A stretch of DNA of 54,300 nucleotides from Lachnospiraceae bacterium (GCA_017536965.1 JAFWCK010000059.1:1-54300), one strand, 5' to 3'; numbered from the stretch's first letter, positions 39,239 through 48,634 are shown. The notes: a model not told the origin generated them from the sequence alone. Made by a program: numbers and translations.

Positions 39239-41158
39239 ATGTTTACCATTATTTTTAAGATTGAAAATGGATCGGATGTGAAGGTGCTGGCGGAGGCCGG
39301 CGCGAACATTCTGGATCTGATGAAGGACAACAATATTCATATCGATGCGCCGTGCTCGGGCAACGGCACGTGCGGCAAGTGCCGCGTGCGTGTGATCGCG
39401 GGCAGTGTGGAGATGGACCGAATCCATAGTCTTCCGGACGAGGACTATAATGATCAGTGGCGGCTGGCGTGTCAATCGAAGGTGATCGCGGATGCGACGA
39501 TCTGGGTGCCTGCGGAAGCCATGGCATTCAAGGAAGATATCAAGACGGCGGACATCAGCAGTCCGGAAGAGCTGGCGCGCTATGAGGCAGCTATCCAGCA
39601 GATCTTTGATACGGGGATCGCGCGCGGAGTCGCAGAGGTTGGTGCGGGTGCAGGCAACGCAGATGCAGAGGCTGGTGCGGGTGCAGGCGACGCAGATGCA
39701 GAGGCTGGCGCTGGTGAAGCGGGAGGCACAGGTGCTTCAGAGGCTGGCGAAGCGGGGCCGGTTGGTGTTGCTATCGATATCGGTACAACTACGTGCACGG
39801 CGGCAATGTTGGACCTGACGACCGGCAAGGTGCTGGGAAAGAGCAGCATGGGTAACGGGCAGATCCGTTACGGCGCCGATGTCATCAACCGCATCATCCA
39901 GCAATCGAAAGAAGGCGGCGTGGAGAAGCTGCAGAGGGCCGTCCGCGAGGAGACCATCCTGCCGATGATCGAGCGTCTGCTGGAAGAGAGCGGTAAACAG
40001 GAAGAAGAAATCATTCGCTACGTGATCGCGGGGAATACGACGATGGAGCATTTGTTCCTCGGCGCGGACGGGCAGTCGATCCGTCTGGAGCCATATGTGC
40101 CGGAGTTCCTGCGCCGCGAGGGCGATACCATAGAGAGCTGCGGTCTGCCGGGCAAGGCGGACGGCAAAGTCATTTTCGCGCCGAACGTGGGCAGCTACGT
40201 GGGCGGCGATATCACAGCCGGCGCGCTGGATGCCATGATCTGGAACTCGGAGATGCAAAGCCTCTTCATCGATCTGGGTACGAACGGCGAGCTGGTGTTT
40301 GGCAACAGCGATTATCTGCTGACCTGCGCATGCAGTGCCGGGCCGGCATTTGAGGGCGGCGATATCTCCTGCGGCATGCGGGCGACGACCGGCGCTATCG
40401 ATAGCGTAGAGATGGATGCAGACTTTGAGCCGCATTATTCGATTATCGGGGGCAACTCCGACGGCATGGGCGGACGCACTGCATCAGTTGACGGGTCTTC
40501 AGGCGATGGAACTAATGGCGCAGCTGGCGACGGGGCAAATGGTGGCGAAGGCAGCGGCCTGTCTCCGGCACTCGGAGGGTCTTCCATCAAGGCGCGCGGT
40601 CTGTGCGGCAGCGGCCTGATCTCTATCATCAGCGAATTGTTCCGCACCGGTGCGGTGAATGCGAAAGGCAAGTTCATCGGCCATGGACGGCGGATCCGCT
40701 ACGACGAAGAGATCGGCAGCGGCGAATATATCGTGGCCTTTGAAGAGGAGAGCGCAAGCGGCTTGGAGCTGACGCTGACCGAGTCCGACCTGGATAACTT
40801 TATCCGTGCGAAGGGCGCCATCTTCTCGGCCATCCAGACAATGCTGAAGTCGCTGGATATGGATGTCGACTGCATCGAGAGAGTTATTATTGCAGGCGGC
40901 ATCGGCTCGGGCATCGATATTGAGAAAGCCATCTCCATCGGTATGCTGCCGAAGATCGATCTGGACAAATACAGCTATATCGGCAACTCGTCACTGACCG
41001 GCGCATGCGCGATGCTGCTCTCCGATGAGGCAGCGCAGAAAGTTTTTGAGATTGCTGATAACATGACCTATATTGAGCTGTCGACGTATCCGGGCTATAT
41101 GGATGAGCTGCTGGCAGCGTGCTTCATCCCGCACACGGACGCGACGCTGTTTGATTAA
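39239..41158 (+). CDS. acsV: Corrinoid-protein reductive activator (RACo, AcsV)
   Basis: 639 aa. The N-terminal [2Fe-2S] ferredoxin domain has Cys39, Cys45, Cys48 and Cys78. A linker follows, then an ASKHA ATPase domain starting VGVAIDIGTTTCTAAMLDL (about residue 177), with IDLGTNGELV and CSAGPAFEGG later. It uses ATP to re-reduce Co(II) to Co(I) in AcsCD. Two low-complexity inserts are unusual: GAGAGNADAEA/GAGAGDADAEA in the linker (about 135-174, a 33-bp DNA repeat) and a Gly/Ser-rich stretch at about 405-445 inside the ATPase. Both keep the frame. Confidence 0.93.
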   Translation: MFTIIFKIENGSDVKVLAEAGANILDLMKDNNIHIDAPCSGNGTCGKCRVRVIAGSVEMDRIHSLPDEDYNDQWRLACQSKVIADATIWVPAEAMAFKEDIKTADISSPEELARYEAAIQQIFDTGIARGVAEVGAGAGNADAEAGAGAGDADAEAGAGEAGGTGASEAGEAGPVGVAIDIGTTTCTAAMLDLTTGKVLGKSSMGNGQIRYGADVINRIIQQSKEGGVEKLQRAVREETILPMIERLLEESGKQEEEIIRYVIAGNTTMEHLFLGADGQSIRLEPYVPEFLRREGDTIESCGLPGKADGKVIFAPNVGSYVGGDITAGALDAMIWNSEMQSLFIDLGTNGELVFGNSDYLLTCACSAGPAFEGGDISCGMRATTGAIDSVEMDADFEPHYSIIGGNSDGMGGRTASVDGSSGDGTNGAAGDGANGGEGSGLSPALGGSSIKARGLCGSGLISIISELFRTGAVNAKGKFIGHGRRIRYDEEIGSGEYIVAFEEESASGLELTLTESDLDNFIRAKGAIFSAIQTMLKSLDMDVDCIERVIIAGGIGSGIDIEKAISIGMLPKIDLDKYSYIGNSSLTGACAMLLSDEAAQKVFEIADNMTYIELSTYPGYMDELLAACFIPHTDATLFD

Positions 41159-41248
41159 GCGAAAGCTGCAGTGAAGCGGCGTGCAGCCAAATAGGCGCAG
41201 CATGCAGCCAGGCGGCGCTGCTAAACGACATAAAGGAACAACAAATAC

Positions 41249-41878
41249 ATGGAAGTAGTAAACAATAAAACTGAAAATCCGATCCGCATTTATCAGGAGA
41301 AATTCCGCGAGATGGATCCGCAGCAGATGGCAAAGCGCAGCGGCTGCGAGTTTCGCGACGGCGCGTTTGAGATCCAGTTGATGAACCGGCGTGTCAAGCT
41401 GACATTCCCAGAGATGGAGACATTTTACGAAGATGGGTCAAAAACCGCGGACAACGTGCGCATCCTGCTGGCGCGCTACGTCATGGAGGGCGTGCAGGCG
41501 GAGAGCAGCGGGAAGATGTATTCCTACCCGGAGATGCCGTGGGGGCAAGTTTATGAGGTGCAGTTCCGCGGTAGATGCATCAGCCGCATGGCGGGCACAT
41601 ATGGTCATAACCTCAAGGGATTTCAGGAAGGCATGGAGAAAATCGGCGCGAAGGAAGCGCGTGAGGCGAGCGGGCGATTTGCCAGCGGCGCTGACTGCGC
41701 CTACGACATCCCGTTCCTTCCGAAGCTGACGATCCGGGCGCTGATCTGGGAGGCGGATGAGGAATTTCCTGCATCGGCACAGATCCTCTTTTCCGATAAT
41801 TTTCCTCTGGCGTTTACGGCCGAAGATATGGCCGTGGTCGGCGACTTATTCCTAAACGCGATGAAAGGAAAATATTGA
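41249..41878 (+). CDS. DUF3786-domain protein
   Basis: 209 aa. The segments NPIRIYQEKFREMDPQQMAK, KLTFPEMETFYEDG, PWGQVYEVQFRGRCISR and ALIWEADEEFPASAQILFSD match DUF3786, which is common in acetogens and sulfate reducers next to corrinoid/CODH genes. Biochemical role unknown; context links it to corrinoid protein function. The ribosome-binding site is weak (AAGGAACAA). The spacer upstream has short GCAGCC repeats. Confidence 0.8.
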   Translation: MEVVNNKTENPIRIYQEKFREMDPQQMAKRSGCEFRDGAFEIQLMNRRVKLTFPEMETFYEDGSKTADNVRILLARYVMEGVQAESSGKMYSYPEMPWGQVYEVQFRGRCISRMAGTYGHNLKGFQEGMEKIGAKEAREASGRFASGADCAYDIPFLPKLTIRALIWEADEEFPASAQILFSDNFPLAFTAEDMAVVGDLFLNAMKGKY

Positions 41879-41946
41879 ATTTACGGGCTTTTTTGAGCAG
41901 AGCGGCTTTGCCTTTTGGCTTTTATAAATACATTGAATCACATCTG

Positions 41947-41975
41947 TTGACACACTTTTTTTGTGGTGATATATT
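41947..41975 (+). promoter_or_regulatory. Promoter of the cold-shock gene
   Basis: TTGACA (41947-41952), 17 bp, TATATT (41970-41975). The leader of about 70 nt is typical of cold-shock mRNAs. Confidence 0.8.
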
Positions 41976-42053
41976 GCCTTATTAGAGGGTTATACAGAGG
42001 CAACCGCTTCTTAATACCCAGTAGCAATTTATTCATACGGAGGAGCGTTAAAA

Positions 42054-42254
42054 ATGGCAAAGGGAACAGTAAAGTGGTTCAACAACCAGAAAGGTTATGG
42101 ATTCATCTGCGACGAAGAAGGCAAAGATATTTTCGTTCATTTTTCAGGATTAAACATGGAAGGCTATAAGACACTGGCTGAAGGTGAAGATGTAGAATTT
42201 GATGTTGTAGAAGGCGCGAAAGGCCCGCAGGCTGTGAATGTCACGAAACTGTAA
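42054..42254 (+). CDS. Cold-shock protein (CspA family)
   Basis: 66 aa single cold-shock domain: [15 protein letters not shown] carries RNP1 and DIFVHFSGL carries RNP2. It binds single-stranded RNA/DNA and melts mRNA structure. ACGGAGGAG precedes the ATG; a consensus promoter and terminator make it monocistronic. The length is standard. Confidence 0.96.
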   Translation: MAKGTVKWFNNQKGYGFICDEEGKDIFVHFSGLNMEGYKTLAEGEDVEFDVVEGAKGPQAVNVTKL

Positions 42255-42282
42255 AAAGGATAGGTACTAATCGTTGACCTGG

Positions 42283-42313
42283 AAGCTGTCATAGAAATAT
42301 GACAGCTTTTTTA
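42283..42313 (+). terminator. Terminator of the cold-shock gene
   Basis: AAGCTGTCAT-AGAAAT-ATGACAGCTT then TTTTTATT. Confidence 0.92.
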
Positions 42314-42316
42314 TTT

Positions 42317-42390
42317 ATCTGTAATGACAGTTTTTTATCTGTAATGACAGTTTTTATCTGTAATGACAGTTTTTTATCTGTTGTGACAGA
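42317..42390 (+). repeat. ~20-bp tandem mini-hairpins behind the csp terminator
   Basis: ATCTGTAATGACAGTTTTTT repeats at 42317, 42337, 42356 and 42376. Each unit is CTGT-AAT-GACAG plus a T-run, apparently amplified from the 3' half of the terminator. Confidence 0.85.
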
Positions 42391-42391
42391 A

Positions 42392-44575
42392 TTACCGGTC
42401 CAGGGTCTTGGTGGCAGTGTAGTACTCCAGGCCAGGCTCCGGCAGGTTGCCGGTCTTGGCGACAAGAAGCTGCGAAACAGTGACCAGCTGATAGCCCTGT
42501 TCCACCAGCCAAGGGACGATCTCCTCGACGGCCTCCGCGGAGGAATCGTAGATGTTGTGCATTAATATGATATCGCCGTCTTCCACGTGGCTCTTGATGT
42601 AAGAGACGGTCTCGGCCGCATCTTTGGTGTACCAGTCGCGCGTGTCCATGCTCCAGTAGTAGAGCGTCATGTTCTCCTGGATGCAGGTCTGGCGGATCAG
42701 CTCTGTGGTGTTGCCGCCCGGGGAGCGGAAGCTGACCGGGCGCACGCCGCCGGCGGCCTCGATGGCGTCGTTGGCGTGGATGATGTCGTCGCTGGTGACG
42801 GCATCGCCCATGTGCGAGTGATCGTAGGTGTGGTTGCCTATCTCGTGGCCTTCGTTGACGATGCGCTGGATCTTTTCCGGATACATTTCCGCGCGCTGGC
42901 CAAGCTGGAAGAAGGTGGCGTGGCCGCCGACTCCTGCGAACGCATCCAGAATGCGCGAGGTGATGTTGGAGACATCCGGGCCGTCGTCAAATGTGAGGGC
43001 GACCATCGGCGCGTTGACATCGATGCCGTGCATATCGACCGGGCGCGTGACGCGCGCGGTGGCGGTCGGCGTCCAATCGGAATAGGAGTTCTGATCGCAG
43101 TAACTCCGCATTGCATAATAGTATTTTGTGCCTTCCGGCTGATTTTCAATGGTGTAGGTGTATTTGCCGTTGCCCTCGTCGACGACGATGTTTTCCGCCG
43201 TCAGTGTGACGGTGGTGGCATCGTGGAAATCTTCGGATGGACCGTAGCGGAGTTCAAATCCGGCAATCGGCTGCGGATCCGACCAGACAAAGGTCAGGGA
43301 TTCCTTGACCTGGGTGCTGGCGGTGATATCCGTGAGGACCGATGGGGCAGTGTAGCCTTTGATGGTTACGCCGGCGGATTTTCTTGGTTTGTCGGTGCCT
43401 TTGAGCGCGCGCACCTTATATTCATAAAGGGTGGCGCTGTTCAGTCCCTCCACGGTGACGGCTGTGGCGCCTTCCGGGCTCACGGTTTTGACGACCTGGA
43501 AAGTTCCGTCCGGGGCTTTCTGCAGGACTTCGTAACCGATGTCTTTGCCTTTGCGTGTCCAGGAGATGGTCTGTGTGGTATCGGTGGTGGAGAGCGTCAG
43601 ATTGGCAGCTTCTTTTATCTTGGATGCAAAAATGATGATCACGATCACTGCGGCGACAACAACTAACGCTGCGGCTGCAATGAACGGGAGAAGTTTTTTC
43701 TTATTTGTCTTACGGCCGGTGCGGCTGCGCTGTACGGCTGTTTTTCCGGAGGTGCGGCTGCGCTGTGCGAATACTTTTCCCAAGGTAGAGCTTCGCTGCG
43801 CGGATGCTTTTCCGGAAGGGCGGCGGTTTGCCTGGCGGCCGGAGCTGCGTTCCGCTTCCTTTGTGGCTGCGGCGCGGCGCTGTCTTGCGACAGCCTGCTG
43901 TTCTTCAACTGTAGAGCCACGGCGGGAGCGTGAGGTCTGTCCGGAGCGTACCGAGCGGGCGACGCGTGATGAACGGTCGCTCTGTGCGGAACGAGATGCT
44001 TGTCCTTCCTGTGCGGCACGCTGCGCTTTGCGGGCCATGCGCTCCTCATGATAAGAAGGTTCTTCTGATAAATCTTCCCCATACGGGTCGTAAGAATCCC
44101 AGTTATCGGAATCGTAAGTGATGCGCTTGGTGGAAGCCCGCAGACTCTGAACATTGCCTGCTGAGGTCAGGTCATATTCCTCGCGGCCGCCATCGAATGA
44201 TGAAGAGCGGCCGCCAGATACTGATGTGCGGCTGCCATCAAATGATGAAGCGCGGCTGGTGCCTGATGCTGATGAGCGGCGGTTATCAAATGTCGGGGTG
44301 ACATCGGTTGCGCGTTCCGGCCAGGTCAGGTCGGAGGTGTCTTCTTTTCTGGAACGGCGCATCGTGTGATCCAGCGGGATCTCGCTGCCGTTTTCCTCTA
44401 AATATATTTTCTGAATCTTTGGAGAAGCGCCCTCTATCGCATCTGCCCGGCGCGCGTGGTTTGCGGACCTTGTAGTGTCTGCAGCGTCCATACGGGCAGC
44501 ACGGGAAGTGCCCACGCGGCGGGCACTCCTGTGTCCTAAATCATTATTGTTTTGTCTATGTGGTCGTCTTTCCAT
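42392..44575 (-). CDS. Membrane-anchored polysaccharide deacetylase with fibronectin type III domains
   Basis: 727 aa. Residues 1-290 are Arg/Ser-rich, low-complexity and probably cytoplasmic (RSSRVARSVRSGQTSRSRRG and QRS-type repeats). A membrane helix lies at about 294-318 after KTNKKK. Two FnIII-like domains span about 319-505 and a NodB deacetylase domain about 522-700 (ALTFDDGPD, EIGNHTYDHSH, SFRSPGG). The catalytic Asp-Asp and metal His pairs are present. It probably de-N-acetylates wall glycan outside the cell. No ribosome-binding site is seen before the ATG at 44575; the long disordered cytoplasmic head is unusual. Confidence 0.88.
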   Translation of the reverse strand: MERRPHRQNNNDLGHRSARRVGTSRAARMDAADTTRSANHARRADAIEGASPKIQKIYLEENGSEIPLDHTMRRSRKEDTSDLTWPERATDVTPTFDNRRSSASGTSRASSFDGSRTSVSGGRSSSFDGGREEYDLTSAGNVQSLRASTKRITYDSDNWDSYDPYGEDLSEEPSYHEERMARKAQRAAQEGQASRSAQSDRSSRVARSVRSGQTSRSRRGSTVEEQQAVARQRRAAATKEAERSSGRQANRRPSGKASAQRSSTLGKVFAQRSRTSGKTAVQRSRTGRKTNKKKLLPFIAAAALVVVAAVIVIIIFASKIKEAANLTLSTTDTTQTISWTRKGKDIGYEVLQKAPDGTFQVVKTVSPEGATAVTVEGLNSATLYEYKVRALKGTDKPRKSAGVTIKGYTAPSVLTDITASTQVKESLTFVWSDPQPIAGFELRYGPSEDFHDATTVTLTAENIVVDEGNGKYTYTIENQPEGTKYYYAMRSYCDQNSYSDWTPTATARVTRPVDMHGIDVNAPMVALTFDDGPDVSNITSRILDAFAGVGGHATFFQLGQRAEMYPEKIQRIVNEGHEIGNHTYDHSHMGDAVTSDDIIHANDAIEAAGGVRPVSFRSPGGNTTELIRQTCIQENMTLYYWSMDTRDWYTKDAAETVSYIKSHVEDGDIILMHNIYDSSAEAVEEIVPWLVEQGYQLVTVSQLLVAKTGNLPEPGLEYYTATKTLDR

Positions 44576-44646
44576 TCGTTTTTATTTTGGCGCGCCATGT
44601 CATGGCATTTACGCCTTTGTCAGCAGAGTGTTCTTGCGCCTAATCC

Positions 44647-44666
44647 CAAAACGCGCCATGGCGCGC
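44647..44666 (-). terminator. Probable terminator of mgtE
   Basis: A CGCGCCATGGCGCG palindrome followed on the minus strand by TTTTGGG. Short T-run. Confidence 0.45.
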
Positions 44667-44670
44667 TGTC

Positions 44671-46035
44671 TTACGCGATATGCAAAATAGCAACTGCAAG
44701 GTTGAAGTAGATCAAAAGCGTCAGCGCGTCTACGATCGTTGTAATGAACGGGCTGGACATGACAGCCGGGTCAAATCCGATCTTGTTTGCGACCATCGGC
44801 AGCACGCATCCGATCAGTTTTGCCACAACAACGGCGCAGAACAGTGCCAGAGAGATGACAGCGACCATCAGGACAGTTCCCTGATGAAGGATCATCATCT
44901 TGGCAAAATTTACAACGGCCAAAGCAACACCGCACATCAGGCCGACGCGAAGCTCTTTCCAGATAACCTTAAAGATATCGCGGAATTCCACATCCTCCAG
45001 GGACAGAGAACGGATGATCGTGACAGAGGCCTGTCCGCCACAGTTGCCGCCAGTGTCCATCAGCATCGGAATCGATGCGGACAGAATGATTGACACGCTC
45101 AGGGCATCCTCAAATTTTGTGATGATCAGCGAGGTGAATGTTGCTGAGATCATGAGGAAAAGGAGCCACGGGATACGCGCAAGGAAGGTCTGCCAGACGC
45201 TGGTCTGGAAATACGGCCGGTCACCCGGACGGATAGCAGCCATCTTTTCGATATCCTCGGTTGCCTCTTCTTCCATGACATCCATAGCGTCGTCGATGGT
45301 GACGATACCGACCAGGCGGTTTTCATCGTCAACGACGGGCATGGCTAAAAGGTCATACTTGCTGAACATCTGGGCCACATCTTCCTTATCTGTATGAGTC
45401 TGGACGGAGATGATGTTGGTTTCCATGATATCGCCGATAAGATCGCCCTCTTCTGCCAAAAGCAGGTCTTTGGCGGTCACGATGCCGAGCAGAGTACGGT
45501 TATAATCGGTGACATAACAAGTGTAGATCGTCTCCTTGTCGACGCCGGTCCTGCGGATGCGGGTCAGCGCTTCGGATACGGTCATATTTTTACGCAGGCT
45601 GACATACTCAACGGTCATCAGACTGCCGGCAGAATCATCCGGATACTGCAGGATCTTATTGATCATGGCGCGGGTATCCGCGTCGGTATTTGCCAGAATA
45701 CGCTTGACGACATTAGCCGGCATCTCATCAACGAGGTCGGCAGCATCATCCAGATACATCTCATCCATGATGCTTCGGATCTCGGAATCAGAGAAGCCCT
45801 GGATCAGATGGGTCTGAATGTCAGTGTCCATTTCGACAAAGGTGTCAGCCGCCAGCTCTTTTGGCAGCAGGCGGAAAAGAATCGGCAGGCGGTCTTTGGG
45901 GAGGTCATTTAACAGGGCCGCAATATCTGCGGGGTTCATTTCCGAAAATATTTCCCTGATCTGTGCGATTTTTTTGTCTTTCAGGAGTCCTAAGATTTCT
46001 TCTTCTGTCGGTATGGTACTGATGATGTTCTCCAT
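44671..46035 (-). CDS. mgtE: Magnesium transporter MgtE
   Basis: 454 aa. The N-terminal domain (IREIFSEMNPADIAALLNDL) is followed by tandem CBS domains (TAKDLLLAEEGDLIGDIMET, VVDDENRLVGIVTIDDAMDV) and five C-terminal membrane helices with MDTGGNCGGQASVTIIRSL. It is a Mg2+-gated channel whose CBS/N domains sense cytoplasmic Mg2+. GGAAGGAGG precedes the ATG at 46035. The leader is too short for an M-box riboswitch. Confidence 0.96.
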   Translation of the reverse strand: MENIISTIPTEEEILGLLKDKKIAQIREIFSEMNPADIAALLNDLPKDRLPILFRLLPKELAADTFVEMDTDIQTHLIQGFSDSEIRSIMDEMYLDDAADLVDEMPANVVKRILANTDADTRAMINKILQYPDDSAGSLMTVEYVSLRKNMTVSEALTRIRRTGVDKETIYTCYVTDYNRTLLGIVTAKDLLLAEEGDLIGDIMETNIISVQTHTDKEDVAQMFSKYDLLAMPVVDDENRLVGIVTIDDAMDVMEEEATEDIEKMAAIRPGDRPYFQTSVWQTFLARIPWLLFLMISATFTSLIITKFEDALSVSIILSASIPMLMDTGGNCGGQASVTIIRSLSLEDVEFRDIFKVIWKELRVGLMCGVALAVVNFAKMMILHQGTVLMVAVISLALFCAVVVAKLIGCVLPMVANKIGFDPAVMSSPFITTIVDALTLLIYFNLAVAILHIA

Positions 46036-46253
46036 GAGATCGACCTCCTTCCTGTGATAATCTGAAGTGCGAAGATCTTTTTGGATGGCTGTGAAACCTC
46101 CAAAAAATCAACAAAAAAAGACGTGAAATTTTTAACTTTCACAAAAAATATAATAGCTTAAATATGTTGAAAAAACAATACAAAAAGTATATGATAATCA
46201 TACACTACTTCGTTAAAGTGCGAAGTTTATTAGTTATCGAAAGGAGAACAATT

Positions 46254-47456
46254 ATGGGACTTTTAAGTGCAGCTTTAGGTGCGTTAGGGGGAACCCTGGC
46301 CGACACATGGAAAGACTGGTTTTACTGTGAGGCATTAGACAAAGACACCCTTATGGTCAAGGGCGAGAAAATGATCGGCAACCGTTCTTCCAATAGAAAG
46401 GGCAATGATAATATTATCTCGAACGGATCAGGTATCGTAGTAGCAGACGGACAGTGCATGATCATCGTGGATCAGGGCAAGGTCGTTGAGATCTGCGCAG
46501 AGCCTGGTGAATTTACATATGACACATCCACAGAGCCAAGCCTTTTCACAGGAAGCCTTGGTGAGGCCATCAAAGAAACATTCGCATTATTAGGAAAACG
46601 TATCGGCTACGGCGGAGATACCGGACATGATCAGAGAGTGTACTACTTCAACACCAAGGAACTGATCGACAACAAATTCGGCACACCGAACCCGATCCCG
46701 TTCCGTGTTGTAGATTCCAAAATCGGTCTGGATCTGGATGTATCCGTCCGCTGCTCGGGCGTTTACTCCTACAAGATCGTTGACCCGATCCGTTTCTACA
46801 CCAATATTGCCGGCAACGTATCTGATGTTTACAAGAGAAGCGAGATCGATGAGCAGTTAAAGACTGAGTTCATCAGCGCTTTGCAGCCGGCATTCGGACA
46901 ACTCTCTGCACTGCAGCTTCGTCCGAACGAGATCGTAACGCATAACAAAGAATTAGAAGATGCTATGAACGCGCAGCTGTCTGAGAAGTGGGGCGAGCTT
47001 CGTGGTCTTCAGGTCGTCAATGTTGCTCTTGGCAGCGTGACGCTTCCGGAAGAGGATCAGGAACTCATCAAACAGACCCAGCGTGGTGCAGCTCTCTCCA
47101 ATCCGAACCTGGCAGCAGGCGTTATGGCTGGTGCTACGGCAAACGCTATGGAGAATGCAGCAAAGAACGAAGGCGGCGCAATGAACGGCTTAGTTGGTGT
47201 TGGCATGGCTATGAACACCGGCGGCAATACTGTTGCAAGTCTGTTCCAGCAGGGACAGGCTCAGAATGCTGCAGCAGCTCCGGCAGCAGGCGCATGGACC
47301 TGTCCGGAATGCGGCCAGCAGGCTACCGGCAACTTCTGCGCAAACTGCGGAACCAAGAAACCGGAGCAGGCAGCAGGCGGATTCTGCCCGAACTGCGGAC
47401 AGCCGGTAGCACCGGGTTCTAAATTCTGCGCAAACTGCGGACATCAGTTACAGTAA
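46254..47456 (+). CDS. SPFH-domain protein with C-terminal zinc ribbons (YdjI-like)
   Basis: 400 aa from the ATG behind AAAGGAG (MGLLSAALGALGG). The SPFH/virion-core region (about residues 60-300) contains VVADGQCMIIVDQGKVVEIC, an Ala/Gly/Gln-rich stretch follows, and two CxxC zinc ribbons end the protein (CPECGQ...CANCG and CPNCGQ...CANCG). This is the layout of B. subtilis YdjI, a membrane-repair scaffold working with PspA, YdjG and YdjH. YdjG- and YdjH-like genes follow here; a pspA gene does not. Confidence 0.85.
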   Translation: MGLLSAALGALGGTLADTWKDWFYCEALDKDTLMVKGEKMIGNRSSNRKGNDNIISNGSGIVVADGQCMIIVDQGKVVEICAEPGEFTYDTSTEPSLFTGSLGEAIKETFALLGKRIGYGGDTGHDQRVYYFNTKELIDNKFGTPNPIPFRVVDSKIGLDLDVSVRCSGVYSYKIVDPIRFYTNIAGNVSDVYKRSEIDEQLKTEFISALQPAFGQLSALQLRPNEIVTHNKELEDAMNAQLSEKWGELRGLQVVNVALGSVTLPEEDQELIKQTQRGAALSNPNLAAGVMAGATANAMENAAKNEGGAMNGLVGVGMAMNTGGNTVASLFQQGQAQNAAAAPAAGAWTCPECGQQATGNFCANCGTKKPEQAAGGFCPNCGQPVAPGSKFCANCGHQLQ

Positions 47457-47477
47457 GACTTAAGTACATAGAAAGGC

Positions 47478-47504
47478 TGCAGCAACCCTTCCGTGGGTTG
47501 CTGC
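47478..47504 (+). promoter_or_regulatory. Intercistronic hairpin
   Basis: TGCAGCAACCC-TTCCGT-GGGTTGCTGCA with no T-run. Probably an attenuator or mRNA-stability element after the SPFH gene. Confidence 0.6.
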
Positions 47505-47530
47505 AACTATCTTTATATTAGGAGAAAATT

Positions 47531-48619
47531 ATGGCAGATATTCAGGAATATAAATGCCCTAATTGCGGCGGCATCCTGACCTTCGAGCCTGGAACGCAGA
47601 AGATGAAATGTCCGTACTGCGATTCCGAGATCGATGTGCAGGCGCTGGCGGACTATGACAACGGTCTGAATAATTTCTCGGAAAAAGATGAAATGCGCTG
47701 GGAGACCCCTGGCAATGTCTGGCACGAAGGCGAAACGGAAGGCATGCGCATCTACGTGTGCAAATCCTGCGGCGGCCAGATCGTAGGGGATGAGAACATG
47801 GGATCGACGGCGTGCCCGTTCTGCGGCAACCCGGTCGTGATGATGGGACAATTTTCCGGCGATCTAAAACCGGATCTGGTGATCCCGTTCAAGCTGGACA
47901 AAGAAGCGGCTAAGAAGGCGTATCTGAATCATATCGGAAACCGGAAACTGCTTCCGAGCCTGTTCCGCAATAAGAACCATATTGATGAGATCAAAGGCAT
48001 GTATGTGCCGTGCTGGCTCTTTGATACGGGTGCTGATGGACGTATGCAGTTCATGGGCACGCGGATGCGTGTCTGGGCGGACGGCAGAAACCAGTATACG
48101 GAGACGCAGTATTTTGATGTTTACCGTGAAGGCCATATGGAATTCAAGGGACTTCCGGTGGATGGCTCCTCCAAGATGCCGAACAATCTGATGGAATCTT
48201 TGGAGCCGTATGATCTTTCCGAGGCGGTGGATTTCCAGACGGCATATCTGTCCGGTTATCTGACAGACCGCTATGATGTGACCGCGGAAGAATGCATCCC
48301 GCGCGTGAATGAGCGTGTAAAACAGACGACATTTGATACCATTGCAGCTACCGTGCAGGGATATCAGACTGTTTCCTATCAGGGCGGTGATGTACGCACG
48401 GAGCAGGGTCAGATCAAATACGCTATGTATCCGGTATGGATCTTAAATACAACATTCGGAAAAGAGCACTATCTGTTCGCGATGAACGGACAGACGGGAA
48501 AGATGGTTGGCGATCTGCCGATCGATAACGGGAAGGTATGGAAATACCGCCTGCTGTGGACCGGCATCTTAGGCGTCATCTTTTCCATTGCGGCTGTCAT
48601 CTTCCGATTCTTTGTTTAA
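47531..48619 (+). CDS. Zinc-ribbon membrane protein, YdjG-like
   Basis: 362 aa. Two zinc ribbons come first: CPNCGG...CPYC (about residues 9-37) and CKSCGG...CPFCG (about 78-99). A beta-rich domain follows, with PFKLDKEAAKKAYLNHIGNR and MYVPCWLFDTGADG, and a single C-terminal membrane helix (about 340-360). This matches TFIIB-type zinc-ribbon proteins such as YdjG. AGGAG precedes the start. Sixteen bases separate it from the TPM gene, so the two are coupled. Confidence 0.82.
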   Translation: MADIQEYKCPNCGGILTFEPGTQKMKCPYCDSEIDVQALADYDNGLNNFSEKDEMRWETPGNVWHEGETEGMRIYVCKSCGGQIVGDENMGSTACPFCGNPVVMMGQFSGDLKPDLVIPFKLDKEAAKKAYLNHIGNRKLLPSLFRNKNHIDEIKGMYVPCWLFDTGADGRMQFMGTRMRVWADGRNQYTETQYFDVYREGHMEFKGLPVDGSSKMPNNLMESLEPYDLSEAVDFQTAYLSGYLTDRYDVTAEECIPRVNERVKQTTFDTIAATVQGYQTVSYQGGDVRTEQGQIKYAMYPVWILNTTFGKEHYLFAMNGQTGKMVGDLPIDNGKVWKYRLLWTGILGVIFSIAAVIFRFFV

Positions 48620-48634
48620 GGAGGTGGTCAGAGT

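Noticed and set aside
39239..41158. Frameshift or assembly error as source of AcsV low-complexity inserts
   Set aside because: Both inserts keep the reading frame and conserved motifs continue normally on either side. An error cannot be fully excluded but is not needed.
46036..46253. M-box or ykoK riboswitch ahead of mgtE
   Set aside because: The leader is short and AT-rich and shows none of the conserved M-box stems.
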